Shown: positions 25,190 through 34,925 of the stretch, in pieces | How positions within the stretch are numbered: the first letter of the stretch is position 1 | Layout: the number at the start of each line of letters is the position of its first letter | Source of the DNA: Telopea speciosissima | Taxonomy: Eukaryota; Streptophyta; Magnoliopsida; Proteales; Proteaceae | NCBI RefSeq assembly: GCF_018873765.1 | Contig: NC_057920.1 | Span: 7,267,307-7,331,306, forward strand | Direction: 5' to 3' | Length of the DNA: 64,000 nucleotides | Translations under genes and position numbers: made by a program | Notes under the pieces: generated by a model | Databases searched by the model: none | Told to the model about the DNA's origin: nothing | Seen by the model: the letters and a program-made list of their open reading frames with translations, nothing else

Positions 25190-26215
25190 TCTAGGGGAGG
25201 ACATCCAATTAAGGGTGCTTCATATAAACCGAAATCATTTATCAAAGCCAAACTGAACAACTTAAAATGGAAACTATCAAACCATTTCATAAATGGTTAT
25301 GTTCTGCTTTGAATTAGTGCAATTCGATTTTAAACTATTTAACCATCGGATTTGAACAATTAAACCGGACACGACTATTTACACCAAGTTTTTACATTTT
25401 GGTAAGTGCACTTAGAATTTAGAACATATATGCAAATATGCAATCAAGAAAAGAGTTTTGAAACCAAAACTGTTTAAGAACATTAATAAATTGTTGAAGA
25501 AATGTTTACGAGTTTATTACTTCAAACCGGTAGCAAAACTGAGCCCGAAGCATTTAAAATAAAAAAACCAAAACTATTTACAAACCACAAAAATCGAAAT
25601 TGTTTAATAGATGTGTTGCGGGTAAAAAAACTAGCCACAAGGTCGACTAAAGATAGTCCCACATCAATGTGTTTAATCGATACATCTCATTATGTTGTTT
25701 GCTCTGAGCTGCCACTGAAGCTAGCTTAATATTGCCTTCACGGTTGAAAAAGACTTAAAGAAGGATTGAGGGCTCCAATCTTTATAAGGGCCACAATCTC
25801 GTTTTGACTCACTGATGTAGGATTATCTATAGTCACATTGAGCCCAGTTTTTTAACCACAACAAAGGCCACCTCTAGTGAAAGAAAGAGCTAGGCGTGTC
25901 AAAATTGGGATCGACCTAACCAAACCACACCATAAACTAAAGTAATCTGACACCAAATCGGATCAAAACTCAGACCAAAATCGAAACCGAACCGATCTAC
26001 CTTGATAAGAACTCGAAACCTAAAATGGGTTTTTCCCATAGTTTTGTATAAATATGTGTGTTAAACCAAACCTAAATAGAAGAAACCAATACAACCCAAA
26101 ACCAAACTAAAACTGAGCCAAAGCTTCCTTATTGGTTTGTTTCATATTCATCATTCCCATACTGAAACCGACTCAACTAGAATTGAAAACGACCCAAACA
26201 AACCGATTACACCCC
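25190..26215. repeat. Cluster of GGTTTGGTTT-type repeat relics
   Basis: Two stretches (about 25190-25390 and 25895-26215) hold AACCGAAATC/AACCAAACTAAAAC words and end in ACACCCCTAAAAA-like motifs, as in the copies at 15819 and 47085. Between and after them (25650-25860 and 26265-26350), the pieces 'tcccacatcaatg', 'gagggctccaatctttataagg' and 'gaggacttcaattcttataagg' form a second short dispersed repeat present twice. Boundaries approximate. Confidence 0.4.
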
Positions 26216-26744
26216 TAAAAAGAAGGTGTTTCTAGATTTTACTAATCCACCAAAGATAACTTAATGTAACACTCATGAGAGAGTGAGGACTTCAATTCTT
26301 ATAAGGATCGCGGTCTTCCCATCACTCACCGATATTGGACTATCCGAACCTGAAATCGAGACCGTTTAATCTGAAACCAAACCGTTTACCACCCTTAGCC
26401 GCCCCGAGCTGCACTTGTGGCCTCATCTGATTGCTGCATCGTGTGCTACTACTTTCACTAACACGAGATGCTGGATGCTATAAAGGATATACCAGAAAGA
26501 TACCGACCATACAATCGAATTGTTCGGTGACGTAACGGGTGGGGTTTGAATGTAATATATCTTACAAAAATATAAAAAATCGAGTTGACACGAAGCCAGG
26601 TTTAGTAACTTATAATTTGTTGAAGAGGAAAGAAGGCGGAAGCCGTGTAGTCCTCACATACGATTATCAATTCTCAGTCACAGACGCGAAGTTTGGAGCT
26701 TTTTCTTTCTCTCCTTGTCGTACCAGGAATCAGATGGATTTGCC

Positions 26745-26750
26745 TATAAA
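26745..26750 (+). promoter_or_regulatory. Probable TATA box of the IFRD-family gene
   Basis: TATAAA lies 130 bases before the start codon at 26880, in the middle of a stretch that turns pyrimidine-rich downstream. Initiation about 30 bases later would give a leader of about 105 bases. Confidence 0.4.
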
Positions 26751-26879
26751 ACCTATTTCTATTGAATTTGTTTTCGATCTAACTCTTCTGTTGTCGAGAG
26801 ATTTCTACTCCACAGCTTCTGCTCTTCACAGGAACTCAATTACGTAGTTTCGGCCTTGTTTCTAACAGATACAACAAAG

Positions 26880-29800
26880 ATGGGTAAACGTAAGTGATTC
26901 TGTTTCAAAATTTTATTTTTTCTGTCATGTTTATATTGTTTCATTCTGTTTTTTTTTTTTTCTTCTTTTGTGTGTGTGGATTACGTGAATTCGTGTTTCC
27001 ATTCCCGTTTTACTATTAAAATTAGGATGAAATTAATGTTAATATAGAACTAAGTACGATGGTTTGATGCTTCCTTTGTCGCCGTACTTTGAGAAACATC
27101 GAAAGCCCTCATTCAGTTTAAGCTCCTTAGCCTGAACCAAGTAATCACATTTGATTTTGGGTAGCTTGAATAGTTTAATTTCAAATTTACCCAAAAAAAG
27201 AGAAAAAAATAGTTTGGTTTCAAGTGGTTGTTGATGAATTATTTCACTTCTATACGGGTGGGTTATCGATTTTAACATTTTCTCTCTCTCCCCTTTTGAT
27301 TTTGTCCATGCAGGTAGTAGTCGTGGTAAGAATGCTTCGATGTTTGACAGTGAAGATGATGATTCTGCTAGTTCCTCATCGCTAGCCATGTCAGACCTGA
27401 CGGTTTCGGAGAATGAAGATTTGGACAGTAAAGCGCAAGGTGGTGGCACCAAAGTATTAGATGAAAGTGTAGATGCTTTATATGAAAAGAGGTATTTGAT
27501 GCTTACTCTGAAGGGCATAAACCGAATGGTTTATTACTGATCATTTATAACCTAGTTTTACTTTGACACATGGTGTGAATTGAGTTGGTATCCCAAAATC
27601 TTTATGGTGTATCCCAATATCTTTTATTGTTTTAACATTTGTTACATCTTAATAATGAATTAGCACCTTAAGCTGAACTTGAATGTTAAATGTTGCTTTG
27701 ATTTTTGATAAAGGGGATCCACAAGAGAGAATGCCTTGTCTGTGATTGTTGAAGCTTTTACCAACAAGCTACAGTATCAATTTGTGGAGAAAAAGTAAGT
27801 ACTTTGGACTTCATCCTAATCTATGCATCTGAACTTCAAATCAGTTCTACACTTGGTGCTTCAAATATAATTCTATGAATGCATAAGCATCTCTTACCAT
27901 TTCAGACAAGATTTTGTGTGCATTCACACATGCTTGCTTTACTCGTATAGTTTTGATCATAGTTTGAGAACTCGTGAGATCTTGCCGAGTTTCTCGGTTT
28001 TTGGAAAAGCCGAGACAAAACTGCCTACGAGTCTCAAAAGTGCAATATCTCGGCAAGATCTCGGTTTTGACCCATTATTTTAACCCACCTACCACTTAAA
28101 TACCTTACCTAATTGGACAAAACTCGACATATCTCGGCGAGATCTCGGATCTCGGGTTGACCCAAAGTTGAGGCTTCGAGTTGAAAAAAAAAAAATGCAC
28201 CAATTCGGCGAGATCTCGACTCGTCTCGGTTTTTCATAGAGTCGAGTTGGTACCGGGACCCGAATTTTAGTACCTTGGTTTTGATTGCTATGATGGGTTC
28301 TTGCAGTTGTGTTACTCTACTTCATCCTTGCATCAATTCCATCAAAAAGGGATCAAGCAAAGAGATATCTTTAGCTTCACATGCCATTGGTTAGTCGTCT
28401 TAACCCTTCTATGTAGACCATTTATTTCATCTTGTTCGTTCTGAAATTCTCATTCTGTATTTGGTTTGTAGGATTGCTGGCTCTGACGGTTGGTTGCGGG
28501 GATAGTGCGGCTGAAATTTTGGAAGAGTCAATTCCTTGTCTTTCTCAAGCTCTAAAATCTGGTTCCGAATCAACTAAGATGTCATCTGTATGTATGATAT
28601 GGGAAAGTTGGTAAATTTTTTTATTCTAGAGAACAATTTCAATGCATGATCTACTGTTTTTTGTTTAATGTGCATGCATTAATGCAGGTATTGGACTGTT
28701 TAGCTATTATCACTTTTGTTGGTGGAGATGACCCTGAATTGACTGAAAGATCAATGCAAATTATGTGGCAGATAATTCATCCAAAGTCAGGTCCCAATGT
28801 AAGTATAAATTTCGTATGTTCAGGATGACTATGAAGTATTCCCTTCATTTTATTATGTAGTGATATGGAATTTACAGGTTTGCACTTGTGGCATTCTATC
28901 GTTTGACATTCTTTGTATAATGAAAAGTGTATTTTATTTTGTTTTACGTATCAGGTGAGTGCAAGTAAGACTACACCTGCTGTGTTGACAGCTGCAATAT
29001 CTGCTTGGTCATTTCTTCTTACAACCGTGAAAGAATGCAATTTAAATTCTAAGAATTGGCAAGAGTGAGTGAACTTTGAGCCTCCACTTGTTTTCTCGTT
29101 CAATAAGTATCTCTGAGATGAGGCTTTTATGGTTTTGCGATTGATGCAGCTCAATTTCTTACTTTTCGAGTCTACTGGACAAAGATGATCGATCTGTTCG
29201 CATTGCGGCTGGTGAAGCATTAGCTCTTATTTTTGAGATAGGACAAATAGATAAATCATCTGGTGAAGACAGGGGTTCTAGTGATAGCTCAGTTCATGAA
29301 GGGAATAATTCCGGAGAAAGATATGCTTACGTACAAGGATTGAGGGGGAAAATCCTAAGTCAAGTGAGAAACCTCTCTGTGGAGGCAGGTGGTAAAGGTT
29401 CAACTAAGAAACATCTTGGCAGTCAACGTAACTTGTTTCGTGATATTGTCGAATTTCTTGAGGTATGCTTTATTCTCAACATATTAATATTTCAATGTTG
29501 ACCTTGGCCAGTATAATGAAAAAACAAAATGAATACCAGGACGGTTACTGCCCAGAAACTTCAGTAAAGATTGGTGGAGATTTAGTAAACACATCAACAT
29601 GGTCACAATTGATACAGGTACTTCTTTTGCCTTTTGCAATTCCTCTTAGCCTATGAAGTTCTGGACCTTTTTGAAGCTTTCCATTGTTTCTGTTGTCGAC
29701 AGTTAAATTTTTTGAAGCGTTTCCTGGGAGATGGATTTCCCAAACATATGCAAGTGAGTGTCCATCCCCCTTCCCTCTCAGGACTAAATTTTTTCCAATA

Positions 29801-31930
29801 CAAACTGCTATAATCTTTCATGTTCTGTTTATGAGCTTGTCTTTCTGATTTTAGCTTTTTAAATGTATTCTTTGTTATTTAAACAGGAAAATGAGCTGCT
29901 CCACGATGTCTTTGAGTTCACACCAAAGAAAAGACAAGTTTCAGCCAATGAACAGCCTCTGACCAGTGGTCAAAAGGTTGGCCTTTGTACATAATGTGAT
30001 TATTTGCTTCTGATTTTTGGATGCATTCTTTGCTGTCATGATCTAACCTCCAGCATTACCTAGGCTAAGATTTTCTTGTGCGACTGCCGGATTACTAAAT
30101 GGGTGCTGCAGGTTGTGGTTCCTGAGCTTAACCTAATCTATAATATGGTGGCTTTGGATGCCTGCATAAAGGAAAATTAAGAACATGTTAGTAAAAGCTA
30201 AGAGCTCAAGTAATCCTATTCACGAGGTTCGATTTATGGTTATATATATAGTAAACCTAAAATTGAACCCCGTGAATAGGATTACTTCACCAATGCAAGT
30301 GTGTGATCTCCTCAGCAGCCAATGCATACTCCCCTCATCTGTCTCCTAGACGTCCCTACCCTACTTACTTCCCCTATGTATAATGCAAGCTGGGCATAGA
30401 AATATGAGGGTACTAAGGGCAATAGACGTGGAAGCATATCTCAGTTAGGTGTGCTCCTGTTTCAACTAATTGGGATGCAGAAAGGGTAACACCTAGTATG
30501 ATGAGTGCCTGATACGTCTACTGGAATGTCATCACCGTGGTAATTGGTAAATATATGGGTTCTTTATCCCATCTGTATTTATTTAAAACCCTTAGAGCAG
30601 TGCTCTTGCCTCTTTATGTGGCAATATTATGGAATGCACCAATGGTTTAATTTGTCCTGTATGTAAATTTTTGGAGTGATTCTAACTGGGATTCATCTGG
30701 AAAATATTCTTTACCTTACTATTCTTCATTACTTCCATGGTTCTGACATCTTAAACTGATTGAGTTGGCATAACTGCACTAATAATGGTGGGCTTCTAGG
30801 TGACACAAAATTTGATGTACTCCTTCAGTTTGGCTTCAGTAGTAGATATGACCCACTGTGCATTTGTTGGCTATGTTCTACCAAAGAAGTGGCCTGCTGA
30901 TTGAACAATACTTACTGTAAATTTTAGTTGGTTTTTGGTACTTTAGCTTTGGAGATGTAACATGCTTCCAAAACTCCAATGTTTCACAAGTTGGGGAGAA
31001 AATTGAAACAATTTCTCTTGAAAGAGCATGTCGCATGAACATACTAGGCTCTCTCTCTCTCTCTCTCTCTTTTCTTTTTCTCCTTGGATTTCTGCTTTTG
31101 CGAGGCATCAAAATTTCTGCTATTCTTATTAAACTTGTGCTTTCTTTCCTCTTTTTCATTATAGCATCTTCAAAATGATGGGACTAATGTTTGCATCTTT
31201 TACCCTGTTTACAGAGAATGTTCAAGTCACCAAATTCTGTCTACAACAAGGCCAGGACTCAATTTCTGAACAAGCAGCGTCAGTTATCTCAGGTAATTTC
31301 TTCTGATAAACCCATAGTATGAGAATGCGTAATCAGCTGCTGCGTGTCATCATCATTGTGCAGAAGCAGCAGGTCAGCTTAATAGCTGAGCATCACCCTG
31401 GAGATATTCATGACTAAATTTTAGTTGATATCCATGATCCTGAGTATTCCATTAATTGGATGATGTATACAGATCATGATGATGTTTTTAGGATTATTGG
31501 GTGGGATATTTTGTGTTATAGTTATTGACTTGAGAGCAGTGTTCCTGAGCATCCCTACCCGAACCCATTCCATGATATTGTTAACATTGGCAGTTCACTT
31601 GGGGTCAAAGTGGGACATGTCCACGTCATCATCTATCCATGATTCAAAAATTCAGGTCAATCTGACATCGCCATGTGTCGTAAATTTTTAAGAGTAGTTT
31701 CAGAAGTCTATAAAGTGAAAACATAAACCCAACAGGAACTTTGTTCCCAATATAGGTTGCATTTTCAGGGCCTTACCCAGGTGGTAAAGAATCAATTATA
31801 AATATGTTAATGAAGTTTAATTTATTGTGGCATTTCCAGCTTACTCATCCATGTCAAAATTTCTGATAATTTTTTGCAGGATAGGAATGCTGGGCACTTT
31901 ACAGTTGGTGGTGGGAGTGAAGAGGCCTAA
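26880..31930 (+). CDS. SAT32-like: Interferon-related developmental regulator (IFRD) family protein, SAT32-like
   Basis: Thirteen exons: 26880-26889, 27314-27491, 27714-27794, 28307-28389, 28472-28587, 28688-28798, 28955-29064, 29150-29462, 29540-29617, 29703-29753, 29887-29976, 31215-31292, 31880-31930. Phases agree at all twelve junctions and give 449 aa, close to Arabidopsis SAT32 (about 441). The first coding exon is only ten bases (ATGGGTAAAC), which fixes the start at MGKRSSRGKNASMFDSEDD. An acidic/serine-rich head is followed by helical armadillo-like repeats (for example GLLALTVGCGDSAAEILEE, DDRSVRIAAGEALALIFE), the IFRD domain. The C-terminal IFRD part contains ELLHDVFEFTPKKR and KRMFKSPNSVYNKARTQ, a conserved signature. 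The animal relatives (IFRD1/2) act in translation and transcription control; the Arabidopsis gene is reported to affect salt tolerance. The molecular role in plants is not visible from sequence. Confidence 0.93.
27955..28275. repeat. CGAGATCTCGG-rich repeat in an IFRD-gene intron
   Basis: Within the intron 27795-28306, about 320 bases repeat the words ATCTCGGCAAGATCTCGG, TCTCGGCGAGATCTCGG and GAGTCGAGTTGG. The words are partly self-complementary and CpG-rich against an AT-rich background. This is a dispersed-type repeat seen in many plant genomes, here a single copy. Confidence 0.6.
29977..31214 (+). other. Largest intron of the IFRD-family gene
   Basis: A 1238-base intron with no coding signal. 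It carries the foldback at 30208-30287 and a (CT)n run near 31050-31070. Confidence 0.7.
30208..30287. repeat. Near-perfect 80-base foldback inside an intron
   Basis: The arms 30208-30230 and 30265-30287 are complementary at 22 of 23 positions (AAGTAATCCTATTCACGAGG against its complement), and pairing continues less perfectly inward to a TATATATA loop. It could be a very short MITE or a small-RNA hairpin relic. Confidence 0.75.
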
Positions 31931-33529
31931 ATGCAATTTGCACAAATTCTAGTTGATGATGTCTTCAGGACTGGAAATTGCAATATTTTAAATCATATAT
32001 ATGATTCCCCCTTTTTATGATTTTGACAGACTAGTTCAAATTTCTGGAAAAGCAAATTAAGGACCAAGATTTCCTTCATCTACAGTGAATAGAGGATCTC
32101 TTCATCCATCACTTTTGGTGGTTGTAAGGGACTCCTAAAACAATGTCAAGGGGATTACAGTAGGGAAAGAAGAAATTATGACATTCTAGTGATCGGATGA
32201 AACTTTCTCCAAAAGCAGAAGTATATTTAATTAGTTTGTATTCATATAAAGAACATTCTAATTCAGTACTGAATGGAATTAATATCAAGTCTGGGTCGAT
32301 TGAAGCATGTCCTTGTCATTTTGTTCATGCAGTCATGCAATCCTGGAGGACCTGAACATCTTACCAATGCCACTTTCAATGGAAATGCATGCCCATTACA
32401 GAAATTTGTAATCTCATGTAACAACATGGATCTTGAATTCCCAGTAACTTGGTTGGGCCTATCTGATGATGGATTCATTCTTAGTAATTTTGTGGAAGAG
32501 GGAACGGACGCATATCCCACCCACTACTATTTAGGGCACAAGAGGGGCACTTTCGAAAGTATAAAGAGTATGTGTCTGCATCAGATGGGCTCAAAGCCAA
32601 ATTTGCACTTCCTAATTTTCCAAATACAAAGGAACCGATGGAAATGTGATGGAATGTCATTAAGAGTGTATAAGTAATCTTTTCCGTTCATTTATGTAAT
32701 TCGTACAAAAAAAAAATTCAATTATGTAATAAGTTTGAATCTAGAGAGATTTTTTTTATGTTTTTAAAGAAAAAGGCTGGGTATGTTAGCTGTATACCGT
32801 AAACTAGCACTCTCCTTTTGACAGGTAAAAGAATCATTTCGAAATGGGGGGGGTTGGTGTTGAAGGGAAGAGAGACAGACACATAAAGTGTTAGCTTAGG
32901 GTATATTGCCAGCTTACCCATCGTCTCCCATTTTAAAATAAAAGAAAGCAAAAGTTTCTATGCATGGTCATGGACGTCAGATGAGGGGACAAATAGGGAT
33001 TCAAATGATCAATCCCCACCACCACCCCCACCACCCCCCCCCCCCAAAAAAAAATTTTTTTTTTGGTCAAACGCACACGCTAATTCAAAATGGCCAATCG
33101 CCCTATTTGACACATCTTTGTCCATTTCCAAAAACTACCCGTGCACGAACCACAAAAGAGAATCTTGGTTTTAAAAGATCGATAGTTTTCCTTCACCTAA
33201 TTTAATGGAGGAATCTTTCACCAATAGGCATTTTAGACCTCCAACATATAGGCAAGATAAGTTATTCTGATCGTGATAGGTTATTATGATGGTAGATTCG
33301 TGGGTAGACAATGAAGAAAAACTTTTCCCCAAAAATTATGAAAGGAAAACAGAACACCATCTGGTAGCATGGCTCGTGCCCCTTTTCCCCAAAAATTATA
33401 AAAGGGAAAAAGAACATCACCTGGTAACAACCGTAGGATGACTCGTGCTCATAAATAGGAGCATATGAAAGTACCACGTTACATGACCATCTCTTGCTCT
33501 GAAAAAAAATAAGAGAAATGTTTTCTACC
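31931..33529. other. 3' region of the IFRD gene and intergenic DNA
   Basis: Downstream of the stop the sequence is AT-rich, with possible poly(A) signals. A 134-codon open frame at 32273-32677 resembles nothing I know and is not annotated. A (CCA/C)n-A9-T10 run lies at about 33018-33064. A family C-like piece ('atgactcgtgctcataaataggagcatatgaaagtacca') lies at about 33437-33476, and 'tttccccaaaaattatgaaagg' is repeated in tandem nearby (33326 and 33385). Confidence 0.4.
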
Positions 33530-33665
33530 CGAATAAAATCATCCAGTCCCCTCATAGGGGTGTGAAATGACGACTTAACCCCCTGCCCCAACACACTGCC
33601 CAAAAGAGGTTAAGTCGTCATTTTGCGCTCTCTATGAGGGGATTGGACGGTCCTATTCAGGCAAG
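33530..33665. repeat. Foldback element with arms of about 50 bases
   Basis: The left arm (to about 33580) contains CCCCTCATAGGGG and AAATGACGACTTAACC; the right arm (33608-33658) contains GGTTAAGTCGTCATTTTGCG and CTATGAGGGGATTGGACG. The arms are complementary over most of their length around a 27-base loop. MITE-like; a family C-like tail follows to about 33800. Confidence 0.65.
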
Positions 33666-34370
33666 GAACATGACAGGATAAAAAGTCATTTTCCCCCTTG
33701 CACCCAGACAAATGGGGGAGCAAAATGACTGACAGCCTTGTCGATACCACTGTGTGAGCTCCCATTGGCTCCCATGCACAAAGGAGATGTTCCCCAATCC
33801 CCATAGAAAACTGTTGCAGTGTTGCCCTTAAAAAATAAGGGACGATTTCTTGGATCTACTTAGATTAGAAAAAGAATTATAAGATCCCGGCAATTTTCCC
33901 AAAAATAACTCTTTTTGAAGAAAATTCTTATACACGGTAGTTCATTTGTTTATACAATTGAGCTGAGCCATCAAAAATCTGAAGCCGGATCAGATCAAAG
34001 ACCATCGAACGGCAAACAATGAACGGGCGTACATGAGGGACAGAATCTTAGGCGCACACTATCATGAACACACACAGAGGTTACTACAGACGACGGAGTG
34101 GATGGAAACTGGAAACAGTTTCCCAATGGTTAGTTCAGTTAATCGGTTTTGGAAAATAATGTGAACAGATCGAATTGGATCGTCTATGTATCCGGAGAGA
34201 CAGATACGGTTTGTTCGATTTCTTCGTCTTCGGAGGCGGGAAGAAGGATGAGGAGATTATCCATTGTTGCTGTCGGATAATGTAATAAAAACCCCCATTA
34301 ATTGCATAACCCATCTTTAAAACCGCTTCAGGCCTCTGAAACCAACTCCATTTCTTTTGTTTCTTCTGCA
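33666..34370. other. Intergenic DNA before the BTB-TAZ gene
   Basis: The first part (to about 33800) has family C-like words (GTGTGAGCTCCCATTGGCTC). The rest is the presumed promoter region of the BTB-TAZ gene; no clear TATA box was picked out. Confidence 0.35.
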
Positions 34371-34563
34371 AGAGAGAGCTGGGTTGGAAAAGGGTTCGCT
34401 TGTTTTAGAACTTTGTAGCAAATCGGTCTGTCTCTTAGGGAGGCTTCTTTGATCGTTGTAGAACCAAAAGGGAGTGATTCTCATACTGCTTCTTTCGGGA
34501 GATCTATGATTTCAACAGGTTACCTCTTTCTCCTTCCTTCAATTTGAATTACTATTTTAAAGA

Positions 34564-34678
34564 GCTCTCTTAGCCCCTTTTTTCTGAACAAATTCACATG
34601 TAGTTGTTGTTATAGTTTCATGCTCTCTTAGCCCCTTTTTCTGAACAAATTCACATGTAGTTGTAGTTATAGTTTCAT
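34564..34678 (+). repeat. Tandem duplication of about 57 bases
   Basis: GCTCTCTTAGCCCCTTTTT through TATAGTTTCATG occurs twice back to back, with only a length change in the T run and one base change (GTTGTTGTT versus GTTGTAGTT). The copies are almost identical, so the duplication is recent. It lies in the predicted leader intron. Confidence 0.85.
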
Positions 34679-34738
34679 GGTAGATTAATCAGGGGAAAAA
34701 TTAGTGAGAATACCCCCATCCCCATGTCAGTTTAAAAA

Positions 34739-34855
34739 AGGGCATACCCAGTGCACGAGGCTCCCGCCACTGCGGGGTCTGGAGAGGGTCATAATGTATT
34801 CAGCCTTACCCTGCTTTCACAGAGAGGTTGTTTCCAGACTCTAACCAAATTAAAA
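34739..34855 (-). mobile_element. Au-type SINE fragment, minus orientation
   Basis: The sequence CCCAGTGCACGAGGCTCCCG, then CACTGCGGGGTCTGGAGAGG and CAGAGAGGTTGTTTCCAGAC is the reverse complement of the right two thirds of the SINE at 39484-39643. The tRNA-like head with both promoter boxes is missing or too diverged to see. It sits in the leader intron of the BTB-TAZ gene, 50 bases before the acceptor. Confidence 0.8.
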
Positions 34856-34925
34856 CAAACAAAGGTGTCATCTTTATCAATATTGTTATTACTTACATGT
34901 GCACAGGAGCAGAGCATATACTGGG

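Noticed and set aside
32273-32677. Open frame of 134 codons downstream of the IFRD gene
   Set aside because: It resembles no protein family I know, has no splice partners, and an overlapping open frame exists on the other strand. Probably chance in the 3' region.
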